Origin: Dokdonia sinensis
GTDB taxonomy: Bacteria; Bacteroidota; Bacteroidia; Flavobacteriales; Flavobacteriaceae
Direction: 5' to 3'
NCBI RefSeq assembly: GCF_003688895.1
Contig: NZ_REFV01000014.1
Coordinates: 1 to 64,000 of the forward strand
DNA: 64,000 bases
In this document: positions 50,760 through 60,389 of the stretch, in pieces
Layout of the letters: each line of letters starts with the position of its first letter
Position numbering within the stretch: the stretch's first letter is position 1
The notes under the pieces: generated by a model
The model's input: only the letters and a program-made list of their open reading frames with translations
Told to the model about the DNA's origin: nothing
Databases searched by the model: none
Made by a program: the position numbers and the translations under genes

Positions 50760-52292
50760 TTAATGCTTAAAATGACGCGTCCCTGTCATTACCATCGCTA
50801 CCTCATTATCATTACAATAATCTATAGTCAGTTGGTCCTTAATGGATCCTCCTGGCTGGATTACTGCTGTGATTCCTGCATTATCTGCAATCTCAACACA
50901 ATCTGGAAAAGGAAAAAAGGCATCACTAGCCATTACAGACCCTTCTAGGTCAAACTTGAACGATTGTGCTTTGTCTATTGCTTGCCTGAGCGCATCCACA
51001 CGTGAGGTTTGTCCAGTACCACTAGCACATAACTGCTTGTTCTTTACAAGAACAATGGTATTAGACTTCGTATGCTTACAAATTTTTGAAGCAAACATTA
51101 GATCTTCTAACTCACGGTCTGATGGTTTATTGTGAGTCGCGTGTGTTAAATCTGCAATTGTATCTGTCTTTGCATTACGGTCTTGCACAAGGACTCCGTT
51201 AAGGCAGGTACGAACGTTTGTGGCTGGAAATTCAAAATCTTTTTGAGCAAGAATTACTCGGTTTTTCTTTCCTTTTAAGGTTTCCAATGCTTCTTTGGTG
51301 TAGGACGGAGCAATCACCACTTCACAAAATAGTTTATGAATTTCTGTTGCGGTCTCTTGGTCTATCTCTCCATTTGCGATTAAAACCCCGCCAAAAGCCG
51401 ATACAGGATCTCCCGCCAGCGCATCTACATAAGCCTGGTGCATTGTATCGCGTTGTGCAAGACCACAAGCATTGTTATGCTTTAATACGGCAAACGTGGG
51501 TGACTCGCCTTTAAACTCACTCATTAAGTTTACAGCAGCATCCACATCCAGTAAGTTATTATATGAAAGCTCTTTACCGTGTAGTTTATCAAAAATCGCG
51601 TCAAAATCTCCAAAGAAAAATCCTTTCTGGTGTGGATTTTCTCCGTAGCGCAATACTTTTCCTTTATTCTCGCTAATCTTTAAAGCAGCAATCGAGTGGT
51701 CTGCGTTAAAATAATTAAAAATTGCGCTGTCGTAATGAGAAGAAACGGCAAATGATTTGGCCGCAAAACGCTTGCGATCTTCAAGCGTTGTGCTTCCGTT
51801 TCCTTTAGTAATTATATCTAGCACCTCAGCATAATCATCCATAGAGGATACGCATAAGGTATCTTTAAAATTTTTGGCTGCCGCCCTGATCAAAGAAATA
51901 CCACCAATATCTATTTTCTCGATGATGTCTTGCTCAGATGCTCCAGAGGCGACCGTTTTTTCAAACGGATACAAATCCACAATGACAATATCCAGTTGCG
52001 GGATTTCATATTCGGCCATTTCCTTAATATCTCCGTCGTGATCCTGACGGTTTAGAATTCCTCCAAAAACCTTAGGGTGCAATGTTTTTACACGACCGCC
52101 CAGAATAGATGGATATGAGGTCACATCCTCCACAGGAACAACAGGAATACCTAGATCTTTAATAAATTTCTCAGTCCCGCCGGTAGAATAAATTGTAATT
52201 CCGAGTTCGTTAAACTTCTGAACTAATGGTGCGAGACCATCTTTATGAAATACTGAAATTAAAGCGGATCCTGCTTTTTTAATGTTGCTCAT
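50760..52292 (-). CDS. purH: Bifunctional AICAR formyltransferase/IMP cyclohydrolase
   Basis: 510 residues, full length. The N-terminal ~200 residues are the methylglyoxal-synthase-like IMP cyclohydrolase domain (KAGSALISVFHKDGL, YSTGGTEKFI). The rest is the AICAR transformylase, with KHNNACGLA holding the catalytic Lys-His pair, and C-terminal GSIKDQLTIDYCNDNEVAMV. Last two steps of purine synthesis. A TATTTTTG box lies about 45 bp upstream of the ATG. Confidence 0.97.
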   Translation of the reverse strand: MSNIKKAGSALISVFHKDGLAPLVQKFNELGITIYSTGGTEKFIKDLGIPVVPVEDVTSYPSILGGRVKTLHPKVFGGILNRQDHDGDIKEMAEYEIPQLDIVIVDLYPFEKTVASGASEQDIIEKIDIGGISLIRAAAKNFKDTLCVSSMDDYAEVLDIITKGNGSTTLEDRKRFAAKSFAVSSHYDSAIFNYFNADHSIAALKISENKGKVLRYGENPHQKGFFFGDFDAIFDKLHGKELSYNNLLDVDAAVNLMSEFKGESPTFAVLKHNNACGLAQRDTMHQAYVDALAGDPVSAFGGVLIANGEIDQETATEIHKLFCEVVIAPSYTKEALETLKGKKNRVILAQKDFEFPATNVRTCLNGVLVQDRNAKTDTIADLTHATHNKPSDRELEDLMFASKICKHTKSNTIVLVKNKQLCASGTGQTSRVDALRQAIDKAQSFKFDLEGSVMASDAFFPFPDCVEIADNAGITAVIQPGGSIKDQLTIDYCNDNEVAMVMTGTRHFKH

Positions 52293-52337
52293 TGTTGCGA
52301 TTTATAAAGGTTTTCAAAGCCTTTCTTTGAATTCTCG

Positions 52338-52345
52338 CAAAAATA
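52338..52345 (-). promoter_or_regulatory. Candidate -7 box (TATTTTTG) of purH
   Basis: Minus-strand TATTTTTG, full match to TAnnTTTG, 45 bp upstream of the purH ATG; no -33 TTG at standard spacing. Confidence 0.4.
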
Positions 52346-52451
52346 GGAATTTAACACTATAATATATGGCGTACAGAAGACAAATTATACTGGATTTGTA
52401 ACATTAAACAGATGCAAGCGTCTTATCTTTAAATTTTCATAAAACCAACCT

Positions 52452-53708
52452 ATGTTCAAAGGACTGAGCGCATTACAAGAGAGCTTTAGATTTGCAGTAA
52501 ATGCGATGAAAAACAACATCCTACGCACCTTTCTTTCCTTGCTAGGAGTGACGGTTGGTATTTTTTCTATCATAGGTGTGTTAGCAGCGGTAGATTCGTT
52601 GGACAAAGAGATACGAGGAAGTCTTTCTTCATTAGATCAGAGCACGATGTTACTTACGCACGTCTCCTTTGGCCCCACTGAAGTTCCCAGATGGAAAAGA
52701 GAGCAATTTCCTGTGGTGACATACGAAGAATATCAATATTTACAACGTTCCCTACCTGATTTAAAAGCTATCTCTTATGGATTAAATGTTGCTCCACAAA
52801 CTATTAAGTACAATGACGAGACACTAGAGAATGTACAAATAGGTTCTACGACAGAAGGTTACTATGACATTGAATCTATAGAATTTCAAGAAGGTCGATT
52901 TTTTAGTGAGCAAGAGTCTGTAAATGGAAATCCTGTTGTTGTAATAGGTGATGAAATCCGAAATAAACTTTTTGGACAAAATGGAAGCGCAGTAGGAAAA
53001 AAAATACGCCTTTACAGTCGCAAGTTTACCGTTATAGGTGTCATGAAAAAAGAAGGTGCTGGAGTATTCGGGCCTAGCAAGGATGAGATAGCGATTATTC
53101 CGGCGACTATTGTAATGCGTATTTATGGAGGCAACAATAGGTCAGTTTTCCCCATTATAACAATGCTTCCCGAAGAAGATGCAGATTATGATGGTTTCCT
53201 AGCCCAAGCCGAACAAAAACTACGTCAGAAACGAGGTCTTAAACCAGATGAAGTGAGTACCTTTTTTATCAATCAGCTAAAAGGGTTTGCAGCAGCCATA
53301 GGAGAAGTAATAGGCGTTCTCAAACTAATAGGTTGGGGAATAGGCGGTTTCTCGCTCTTAGTGGGAGGCTTCGGGATTGCAAATATTATGTTTGTCTCTG
53401 TTAAAGAACGTACTAACTTAATTGGAATTCAAAAAGCACTAGGCGCAAAACGTAGGTTTATTCTCTTTCAATTCTTATTTGAGTCTATTTTACTATCCGT
53501 TTTTGGAGGTATCATTGGGCTCGTTCTAGTATGGCTAATAACCTTAGTGTTGACCAATGCAATGGATGATTTTGAATTTGTACTGTCTTTCTTCAATATA
53601 ATGCTAGGACTTTCAGTAACCTTCATTATAGGAATCATTGCAGGTATTATACCAGCAATTGGAGCTTCAAGACTAGATCCTGTGGAGGCGATTCGTACGG
53701 GAATGTAA
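52452..53708 (+). CDS. MacB/FtsX-type ABC transporter permease
   Basis: 418 residues with the layout of MacB-like permeases: an N-terminal helix (about 25-45; NNILRTFLSLLGVTVGIFSI), a periplasmic MacB_PCD domain (to about 285), then three C-terminal helices (IGGFSLLVGGFGIANIMFVS, ILFQFLFESILLSVFGG, ITFI-type SVTFIIGIIAGIIPAIGASR) and the closing family motif ASRLDPVEAIR. No ATP-binding partner is encoded next to it, so the ATPase must lie elsewhere. Divergent from purH. Confidence 0.85.
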   Translation: MFKGLSALQESFRFAVNAMKNNILRTFLSLLGVTVGIFSIIGVLAAVDSLDKEIRGSLSSLDQSTMLLTHVSFGPTEVPRWKREQFPVVTYEEYQYLQRSLPDLKAISYGLNVAPQTIKYNDETLENVQIGSTTEGYYDIESIEFQEGRFFSEQESVNGNPVVVIGDEIRNKLFGQNGSAVGKKIRLYSRKFTVIGVMKKEGAGVFGPSKDEIAIIPATIVMRIYGGNNRSVFPIITMLPEEDADYDGFLAQAEQKLRQKRGLKPDEVSTFFINQLKGFAAAIGEVIGVLKLIGWGIGGFSLLVGGFGIANIMFVSVKERTNLIGIQKALGAKRRFILFQFLFESILLSVFGGIIGLVLVWLITLVLTNAMDDFEFVLSFFNIMLGLSVTFIIGIIAGIIPAIGASRLDPVEAIRTGM

Positions 53709-53721
53709 TACGAAGTTAGAG

Positions 53722-53743
53722 GTTAGCCGTTAGCCGTTAGCCG
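53722..53743 (+). repeat. 7-bp tandem repeat, GTTAGCC x 3
   Basis: Three perfect GTTAGCC units plus one base, 14 bp after the permease stop codon. The unit length equals that of the GATGGAA minisatellite at 11687. Confidence 0.8.
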
Positions 53744-53792
53744 AATTTGAAAAAGTATGTTTTTGCTTTCGCAAAATTGAAACCAGACTTGT

Positions 53793-53810
53793 TTCAGGTT
53801 TCACCCTGAA
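53793..53810. terminator. Weak stem-loop between convergent genes
   Basis: TTCAGG and CCTGAA pair around a 6-nt loop between the permease and the convergent nuclease gene; only a short stem and a weak T-tract. Confidence 0.35.
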
Positions 53811-53830
53811 TTAATTTCAAGTTCATAGCC

Positions 53831-54640
53831 TTATCTAAAACTCCACTCCTTATAATCCATAGAAGCCTCAAGTTTATCTTCAAGACCGTCCTCTAACTGC
53901 GGAAAGAAATCAATACCCGTAAGTTTTTCTATTTGATCTACAGAAGTAACAAAGCTGTAAAGTGGTTTCTTAGACTCTACGTGATTCATTAAGAATGCCA
54001 ACATTTTTATATTGTCTCCAGAACGGTCGTATACTATCTTGTAGAAGGACTCTGGAACTGTGACTTTCTCATCTCCTATCGTCCCTATTTTATCTTTAAG
54101 GATCCCGCCAGTTACAACAAAAACTCCATCATACTGTGATGCCCAGTAACGCACTTTTTGCTCGAGCCTATTCCAGACACCAGCATTAAAATCGTGACGT
54201 TGCGGAGTAATATTGCTGGTAAGAAATGTTTCTTCATAAGCCTGCTTGCTAAACTCACGATCACCAGCGGGACATAAATGACCACGGTCGTATCCAGACT
54301 TTTTATAATTGCGCCAGTGCGCACTTTTAGTTTTTACAGCAGGGTCTACTTCAAAATATGGGCGTTCAAAATCGCTGTTTTTGAGTTGGCTTTTCTTGAG
54401 TTCATAGGCCACCCATTCTGCTTGCTCGTCGGGTTCGCTGTAACTTAATGAGTAGTAATTATGATGCACTATTTGACCTGTAGTTGAAGTAGGTAAGAAA
54501 TAGTCATTTGTATGCTCTTTTACTTCCATTCCAGCCTCAACAATGGGCTGATCTAGTTTTTCATTAGCATATTTCTCGAAGAAGAGATAACCTAGCGTGA
54601 GTAAGATCACGAGAAGTGGGTAGAGGTATTTTCTTTGCAT
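53831..54640 (-). CDS. DNA/RNA non-specific endonuclease (NUC1 family)
   Basis: 269 residues with one N-terminal membrane anchor/signal (about 5-21; LYPLLVILLTLGYLFFEKY), so probably exported or membrane-tethered. The active-site motif YDRGHLCPAGDR (His121) and the metal-binding Asn in ITPQRHDFNAGVWNRLE are both present. Degrades DNA and RNA without sequence preference; likely for nutrient scavenging. Shares its strand with the downstream-facing OppC gene upstream (9-bp gap). Confidence 0.92.
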   Translation of the reverse strand: MQRKYLYPLLVILLTLGYLFFEKYANEKLDQPIVEAGMEVKEHTNDYFLPTSTTGQIVHHNYYSLSYSEPDEQAEWVAYELKKSQLKNSDFERPYFEVDPAVKTKSAHWRNYKKSGYDRGHLCPAGDREFSKQAYEETFLTSNITPQRHDFNAGVWNRLEQKVRYWASQYDGVFVVTGGILKDKIGTIGDEKVTVPESFYKIVYDRSGDNIKMLAFLMNHVESKKPLYSFVTSVDQIEKLTGIDFFPQLEDGLEDKLEASMDYKEWSFR

Positions 54641-54649
54641 ATTGTAAAT

Positions 54650-55750
54650 TTAAGCTTTTACATCCAGCGCATCCCTAAGCGCATTCCCTACAAGCATAAA
54701 TGCCATTACCAGCAACATAATCGCCAGCCCTGGAATCACGGCGAGATACGGCTTACCTAAAATAATATAACTGTAGTGATCCTTAATCATTGCACCCCAG
54801 CTGGGCATAGGCGGTTGTGCCCCAATCCCGAGAAAGCTTAGCCCACTCTCAATTAGGATTGCACCAGCAAAGTTTGCGGCTGAGATTACAATGAGCGGTG
54901 CCATTACATTAGGCAAAATATGTCTTCTTATAATTCTAAAATCTGTGTAACCTAAAGCCCTTGCAGCAGTTACATATTGCATCTGTTTTACCCCCAGCAC
55001 CTGCCCTCTTACCACGCGAGCGACCTCCACCCACATTGTAAGTCCTACGGCTATAAATACTTGCCAAAAGCCTTTCCCTAAAGCAAGCGTAATCGCAATG
55101 ACCAGTAATAAAGTAGGAATAGACCAAGTGACATTAATAAGCCACATAATCGCAGCATCTACCTTACCGCCAAAATAACCTGCAAATGCACCTAACAAAA
55201 CTCCTATAAGTAGTGATATAAAAACGGCCACAAATCCTATAACGAAGGATATTCGAGCTCCTACAAGCATTCTGCTCAATAGGTCACGACCATATTTATC
55301 TGTTCCTAGATGGAACTTTTTTGTTTTTAAATACGCTTTCGCGAAAGCGTTATAATCATCCACACCATCTAACTCCAGACGTTTAGGCATTCCTAAAGCG
55401 TCTGCTCCAGTGTACGGAACATACTCTAAGAAAATATCATCAAACCTATAGCTGGCGATGGGAATTTCTGTATCCCCGTTTTTCTTCCCAAAAAATAGTG
55501 CCGAAAAGGCTGACTGATCTACAACATCAGGTGCGGGAATGGTAAGCATCTGCACTTGAAAGCCTGGTGGTTGAGAATGGATAGATAGATGCATCTGATT
55601 AGCATTCTGACTATCATCAGGGGCAATTGCATAGGCAAATAGTGCCACTAACCCACAAATTACAATAAAGCTCAAACTCAAAACGCCCCAAAAATTCTTT
55701 TTAAACTTTTGGAGCGCTAGTTGAGTTAATGAATTGGGCGTTTGCGCCAT
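54650..55750 (-). CDS. ABC transporter permease, DppC/OppC family
   Basis: 366 residues with about six hydrophobic helices. The inner-membrane loop signature for ATPase contact, AARALGYTDFRIIRRHILPN, and FLGIGAQPPMPSWGAMI identify the peptide/nickel permease family. An unusually long segment (about 60-130) separates helix 1 from the rest and holds a perfect dispersed palindrome, read AFAKAYLK at about residues 137-141. No DppB, ATPase or binding-protein gene is adjacent, so partners are elsewhere. Confidence 0.88.
   Translation of the reverse strand: MAQTPNSLTQLALQKFKKNFWGVLSLSFIVICGLVALFAYAIAPDDSQNANQMHLSIHSQPPGFQVQMLTIPAPDVVDQSAFSALFFGKKNGDTEIPIASYRFDDIFLEYVPYTGADALGMPKRLELDGVDDYNAFAKAYLKTKKFHLGTDKYGRDLLSRMLVGARISFVIGFVAVFISLLIGVLLGAFAGYFGGKVDAAIMWLINVTWSIPTLLLVIAITLALGKGFWQVFIAVGLTMWVEVARVVRGQVLGVKQMQYVTAARALGYTDFRIIRRHILPNVMAPLIVISAANFAGAILIESGLSFLGIGAQPPMPSWGAMIKDHYSYIILGKPYLAVIPGLAIMLLVMAFMLVGNALRDALDVKA
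55334..55349. repeat. Dispersed 16-bp palindrome, in-gene copy (AFAKA frame)
   Basis: Perfect copy in the DppC-like gene, in its long N-terminal loop. Confidence 0.95.
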
Positions 55751-55753
55751 AAA

Positions 55754-57952
55754 TTAATCTTTTATGGATGCCACTTTACTTCTTCTAATATTATTGAGCT
55801 TTAAGTCATTGAGAACATTAATTGCCTCTTCTACATACACATCTTTTGCAAGACTCTTATGCCAGCGCTCGCGCTTTTCCTTTAGAATTGTATCTGAATC
55901 AAACAATGTTTCTTCATAAGGAAGAGACTTGTAAGACAATTTACTATCGTAATCATCTAGTGCGTCAAAACGCTTTGTTTTCTCCTCATTATCCTTAACC
56001 CGAGCTTTATAGTTTTCATAAGAAAGTGACCAGTCATTATCATTACGACGTTCACTAATCCATTTTGCATAATCGTCTATAAGTTTAAGTTGCTCGTTTT
56101 TAGACATACGTTCTTTACTCTCTCCTATGGTCTCGTCAAAGTTTGTAAAACCATCCCACACTTTATAATCTGCCGGGCGTATTGCATCCCAAGGAAGCGG
56201 ATTTTTCTGATCTTTTTCTCCTATGTCAATGTAGCTGAAGCGATCTGGAACAACAACATCACTCTTTACCCCTTCTAATTGTGTAGAACCACCATTAACA
56301 CGATAAAACTTCTGGGTAGTTACTTTAAGTGCTCCCATATCACCGTAATCGTTTTTACGCAACCATCTGTTAAGGTCTACCACATTCTGCACGGTACCTT
56401 TACCATAGGTTTGTTTACTTCCTATAATAATCGCACGTTTGTAATCTTGCATCGCAGCAGCAAGAATCTCACTTGCTGAAGCAGAAATTTCATTAACAAG
56501 AATAACAAGCGGTCCGTCCCAAACAACACCTGGATCTTTATCTTCTAAAATTTCTGGTTCATCATCACTTGACTTTACTTGAACTATGGGACCTTCTTTT
56601 ATAAACAGACCCGCAATATCGACTACAGTTTTAAGTGATCCTCCACCATTACCTCGTAAATCTATCACTAGGCCTTCTACACCTTTTTCTTTAAGGCGCT
56701 CTATCTCGTCACGCACGTCTGTAGCAGCATTACGTTCTTTATAGTTCTCCATATCAAAGTAGAACTTAGGTAAATTTATAATTCCATAACGCCTGTCTTC
56801 CTTATCTACAAAGGCTGACCGCGCATATACTTCTTCGAGCTCCACAATGTCTCGCTCTATGATAATATTCTTAGTACTACCATCAATTTTCTTTTTTACA
56901 TTAAGGGTTACCTTTGTTCCTTTTGGTCCCTTAATTAATTTTATGGCATCCTCAAGGCGCATACCTACAATACTAGTTGCTTCCTTTTCACCTTCTTGCT
57001 TTACCTTTAAAATGATATCCCCTTCTTGTAGTTCTTCTTGTCTCCAAGCTGGACCTCCAGAAATAATTTCTGTAACTCTAACTTCGCTGCTCTTCTTTTG
57101 GAGACGGGCACCTATTCCCTGAAATTGACCACTCATTTGTTGGTCAAAACGCTCCTTATCTACCGGTGCAAAATAATAGGTATGCGGATCATATTCCTCT
57201 ACGACCGCATTTAAAAATGTAGCAAAGTAGTCTTCTCGCTCTTGCTCATAAGAGAATTCAAAAAAATCTGCCATGGTTTCCTGAATTTCTATGCGCACCT
57301 TCTCTTCAATCTCATTATCCGATAGGACTTCTAAGGGTTCTGAATCTTCACTATCTGTTTCGTCGTCATCCTCACTTGGCTTAGGAGGATTCTCTTGAGA
57401 ATCTTTCCGGTCAAAATAGCTTCCTAGGGCATTTAATTTTAATTGCTTTCTCCAACGATCTTTAAGCTCTCTTTTATTTTTTACAAACTCCATTTTTTCG
57501 TAGTCTGTATTCATAGACTCCTCGACGGTAAAATCAAATGGCTTTTTTAAGACTTCATCTTTAATAGCCTCTGCCTCTTTGAGGCGTTCTGAGTAACGCT
57601 CAAAAGTTAGATTAAAAAAAGTAAGATCCTTTTCCCTAATCATATCATCTAACTCTGTGCGGTAAGCCGCAAAATCTTCGATGTCCTTCTGTAATAGTAC
57701 GCGTTTAAAAGGATCTAACGCATCCATGTATGAATCAAAAACAGCCTCCGAAAATGCATCATCCATATCCTTTGCATCATAATGCCCTCTATCAAGGACA
57801 TATGTGATTAAGTCTATAAGTAATTTATCTTTATCTGGGTCGTCAAAACTCTTTGTTGTAAAACTGCAACTCGCTGCCGAAAATAGGAGCGCAATGGCAA
57901 TTAATTTTAAGTTCCTTTTCATAAATCTTAGTGTTTGCTTCATTAACAGCAA
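55754..57952 (-). CDS. Carboxy-terminal processing (tail-specific) protease, Prc family
   Basis: 732 residues as drawn; a start at the later Met (57922, MKRNLKLIAIALLFSAASC) gives a clean lipoprotein signal, so I favour that one (722 residues). Order: helical N-terminal region, PDZ domain (about 280-360; ISGGPAWRQEELQEGDIILK), peptidase S41 core (VIDLRGNGGGSL, then SASASEILAAAMQDYKRAII with catalytic Ser and SKQTYGKGTVQ with catalytic Lys), and a C-terminal DUF3340-like tail. Periplasmic protease acting on protein C-termini. 3 bp separate it from the DppC-like gene. Confidence 0.92.
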   Translation of the reverse strand: MLLMKQTLRFMKRNLKLIAIALLFSAASCSFTTKSFDDPDKDKLLIDLITYVLDRGHYDAKDMDDAFSEAVFDSYMDALDPFKRVLLQKDIEDFAAYRTELDDMIREKDLTFFNLTFERYSERLKEAEAIKDEVLKKPFDFTVEESMNTDYEKMEFVKNKRELKDRWRKQLKLNALGSYFDRKDSQENPPKPSEDDDETDSEDSEPLEVLSDNEIEEKVRIEIQETMADFFEFSYEQEREDYFATFLNAVVEEYDPHTYYFAPVDKERFDQQMSGQFQGIGARLQKKSSEVRVTEIISGGPAWRQEELQEGDIILKVKQEGEKEATSIVGMRLEDAIKLIKGPKGTKVTLNVKKKIDGSTKNIIIERDIVELEEVYARSAFVDKEDRRYGIINLPKFYFDMENYKERNAATDVRDEIERLKEKGVEGLVIDLRGNGGGSLKTVVDIAGLFIKEGPIVQVKSSDDEPEILEDKDPGVVWDGPLVILVNEISASASEILAAAMQDYKRAIIIGSKQTYGKGTVQNVVDLNRWLRKNDYGDMGALKVTTQKFYRVNGGSTQLEGVKSDVVVPDRFSYIDIGEKDQKNPLPWDAIRPADYKVWDGFTNFDETIGESKERMSKNEQLKLIDDYAKWISERRNDNDWSLSYENYKARVKDNEEKTKRFDALDDYDSKLSYKSLPYEETLFDSDTILKEKRERWHKSLAKDVYVEEAINVLNDLKLNNIRRSKVASIKD

Positions 57953-58039
57953 TGTACATTAAAAATTGTGCCAATAAAATCTGAGCATTCGTAATGTTTT
58001 GTTAAACCTCTGCTTCCATTTTAGGACAGACAATTTACG

Positions 58040-58047
58040 TATTTTCG
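58040..58047 (+). promoter_or_regulatory. Near-consensus -7 box (TATTTTCG) of surE
   Basis: TATTTTCG, seven of eight matches to TAnnTTTG, 23 bp before the preferred ATG at 58071. Confidence 0.3.
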
Positions 58048-58070
58048 TGCATAGATACACGCCAGATATT

Positions 58071-58844
58071 ATGAAAAAGAAGCCGCTTATTTTAATAACA
58101 AATGATGACGGAATCACAGCCCCTGGAATACGAGCCTTGATAGAGGTGATGTTAGAACTAGGAGAAGTGATTGTTGTCGCTCCAGACAGCCCGCAAAGTG
58201 GTATGGGTCACGCAATTACCATAAATGACACACTTTTTTGTGATCCTATAAAAATTGACAGCAAAGCCTCTCATAAAGAATATAGCTGTTCCGGCACCCC
58301 AGCCGATTGTGTAAAGCTCGCCACCCAGCAAATTTTAGATAGAAAACCAGATATTTGTGTGAGTGGGATTAATCACGGCAGCAACTCTTCTATAAATGTG
58401 ATTTATAGCGGCACAATGAGCGCTGCTGTCGAAGCCGGTGTAGAAGGAATTCCTGCTATAGGTTTTTCCCTTCTGGACTACAGCCTCGATGCCGATTTTG
58501 AACCTGCAAAAAAATATGTGCGCGCCGTGACTGAAAATGTTCTCAAAAACGGTTTGCCTAAGGGTGTTGTACTCAATGTGAACATCCCTAAACTTGCACC
58601 ATCAAAAATTAAAGGGATAAAAGTTTGTCGTCAGGCTAAGGCGATGTGGGTAGAAGATTTTGACAAACGCACAAATCCGCAGGGAAGGGATTATTACTGG
58701 CTCACTGGCGAGTTTGTAAATCAGGACAAGGGAACAGATACAGATGAGTGGGCGCTAGAGGAAGGTTATGTTTCAATAGTTCCTGTTCAATTTGACCTGA
58801 CGGCACATCATTTTATTCAAGATTTGAATGAGTGGGAGCTTTGA
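58071..58844 (+). CDS. surE: 5'-nucleotidase/acid phosphatase SurE
   Basis: 258 codons from the ATG at 58071 (MKKKPLILITNDDGI), which places the metal-binding NDD (N11-D12-D13) at the expected distance from the N-terminus; the extra upstream codons are not conserved-looking. Further family blocks: VVAPDSPQSGMGHAI, GTPADCVKLA, VSGINHGSNSSINVIYSGTM, MSAAVEAGVEGIPAIGFS. Dephosphorylates nucleoside monophosphates. Divergent from the protease gene. Confidence 0.95.
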   Translation: MKKKPLILITNDDGITAPGIRALIEVMLELGEVIVVAPDSPQSGMGHAITINDTLFCDPIKIDSKASHKEYSCSGTPADCVKLATQQILDRKPDICVSGINHGSNSSINVIYSGTMSAAVEAGVEGIPAIGFSLLDYSLDADFEPAKKYVRAVTENVLKNGLPKGVVLNVNIPKLAPSKIKGIKVCRQAKAMWVEDFDKRTNPQGRDYYWLTGEFVNQDKGTDTDEWALEEGYVSIVPVQFDLTAHHFIQDLNEWEL

Positions 58845-58917
58845 GAAAAATGAAAACCGAAGGTTTAATTAGATAAAATTTGATTTGGCAATGACCCATT
58901 AGGTGTTTTAGTTTTTA

Positions 58918-58983
58918 CGCTTTCGCGAAAATTTTAAATCCATTTCACCTAATGCTATGCTAACTAACATTTTCGCGCAAGCG
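58918..58983. repeat. Inverted pair of decayed palindromes around a 36-bp spacer
   Basis: CGCTTTCGCGAAAAT (58918-58932) and ATTTTCGCGCAAGCG (58969-58983) are inverted repeats matching at 14 of 15 positions. Each arm alone resembles the left half plus centre of the dispersed palindrome. The unit ends 15 bp before the next start codon. Confidence 0.6.
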
Positions 58984-58998
58984 GCACATTAATAACTC

Positions 58999-59277
58999 AT
59001 GAAAAAAGAAATTACCATAGGATTTATTACAGGACTATGTGCAAATGCACTAGGGGTCCTAATTTACATACTGATGTTCTCAGAAAAAGGAATCGACGCC
59101 ACGATAAAGCAAGCCATAGCCGAAGGTTTCCTAGGGAAGATTGTGACGTTAGGAGCCGTTTTAAATCTTGTTGCTTTCTTCATTTACATCAAAAAGAAGG
59201 AAGATTATCGCGCTAGAGGTGTGCTTCTAGCTACAGTTCTCATCGCTATCGCCACGATGATTCTTATCTTTATCTAA
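58999..59277 (+). CDS. Small membrane protein of unknown function
   Basis: 92 residues with three hydrophobic segments (about 5-25, IGFITGLCANALGVLIYILM; 46-66, ILGAVLNLVAFFIYI-type; 73-90, GVLLATVLIAIATMILIFI). No recognised motif. Its TAA stop and the ATG of lpxB overlap by one base (TAATG), so the two are translationally coupled and this protein may act with lipid A synthesis, though this is inference from position only. Confidence 0.7.
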   Translation: MKKEITIGFITGLCANALGVLIYILMFSEKGIDATIKQAIAEGFLGKIVTLGAVLNLVAFFIYIKKKEDYRARGVLLATVLIAIATMILIFI

Positions 59278-60389
59278 TGAAATACTACATTCTTGCGGGA
59301 GAGGCGAGTGGCGATCTGCACGGGTCCAACCTGATGAAAGCGCTATTTAAGGAAGACCCAGAGGCAGACATACGTTTTTGGGGCGGCGATCTTATGCAAG
59401 CTGTGGGCGGGACGCTCGTAACCCATTATAAAGAGCGCGCATTTATGGGATTTGCAGAGGTGGTGATGAACTTACGGAAAATCACAAAACTCATCAAATC
59501 TTGTAAGCGAGATATCGCAAGATTTGAACCTGACGCACTAATTTTTATAGATAATTCTGGTTTTAACCTTAGGGTCGCAAAGTGGGCAAAGCCACTGGGT
59601 GTAAATACTCATTATTATATCAGTCCGCAAGTTTGGGCATCACGAGCGGGTCGCGTAAAAACGATTAAGGCTACGATAGATTACATGTATGTCATCTTAC
59701 CTTTTGTTAAGGATTTTTATGATACTTACGATTACAAGGTGGACTTTGTGGGTCATCCCCTACTTGATGCGATCGCAGGGAGAAAACAAGCTAGTGCAAC
59801 CGCATTTGCCAGAGAACACGATCTGGATGATCGTCCTATGATTGTACTCCTTCCTGGGAGTAGGAAGCAGGAAATCACAGCAATGTTAACGGTAATGCTT
59901 AGCGTTATTCCAGATCATCCAGACTACCAGTTTGTCATTGCCGGGGCTCCCAGTCAGGACCCGGAGTTTTATATGCCCTTTCTAAAAGAGCACGATGTAA
60001 AACTCATTATGAATAAAACATATGACTTACTAAGCTTTGCAAATGCTGCGCTAGTAACTTCTGGAACAGCAACGCTTGAAACCGCATTGTTTAAAGTGCC
60101 CCAAGTAGTTTGTTATAAAGGCAGTTCCATTTCTTATCAAATTGCAAAACGTATTATAAAACTGGATTATATCTCGCTGGTGAATCTTATAATGAACCGA
60201 GAGGTCGTCACTGAACTCATACAGGGCAATCTCAACAAAGAGTCACTAGAAGTCGCCCTTACTAAAATTCTAGACGACAACCACCGAGCGCAACTTTTTA
60301 TGGACTACTACGAACTGGAAAAAAAGCTTGGAGGAAAAGGGGCTAGTGAAAAAGCTGCCAAACTAATCGTGGAACGGGTAAGAAGGTAG
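59277..60389 (+). CDS. lpxB: Lipid-A-disaccharide synthase
   Basis: 370 residues, normal length. GT19 family: N-terminal YILAGEASGDLHGSNLM, middle YISPQVWASRAGRVKTI, nucleotide-sugar region LLPGSRKQEI and VTSGTATLETALFKVPQVV. Joins UDP-2,3-diacylglucosamine and lipid X to form the lipid A disaccharide at the inner membrane. Coupled by a 1-bp overlap to the small membrane protein gene. Confidence 0.96.
   Translation: MKYYILAGEASGDLHGSNLMKALFKEDPEADIRFWGGDLMQAVGGTLVTHYKERAFMGFAEVVMNLRKITKLIKSCKRDIARFEPDALIFIDNSGFNLRVAKWAKPLGVNTHYYISPQVWASRAGRVKTIKATIDYMYVILPFVKDFYDTYDYKVDFVGHPLLDAIAGRKQASATAFAREHDLDDRPMIVLLPGSRKQEITAMLTVMLSVIPDHPDYQFVIAGAPSQDPEFYMPFLKEHDVKLIMNKTYDLLSFANAALVTSGTATLETALFKVPQVVCYKGSSISYQIAKRIIKLDYISLVNLIMNREVVTELIQGNLNKESLEVALTKILDDNHRAQLFMDYYELEKKLGGKGASEKAAKLIVERVRR

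Noticed and set aside
52385-52606. Minus-strand frame over the start of the MacB-like permease
   Set aside because: No family signature and opposite to a clear membrane-protein gene.
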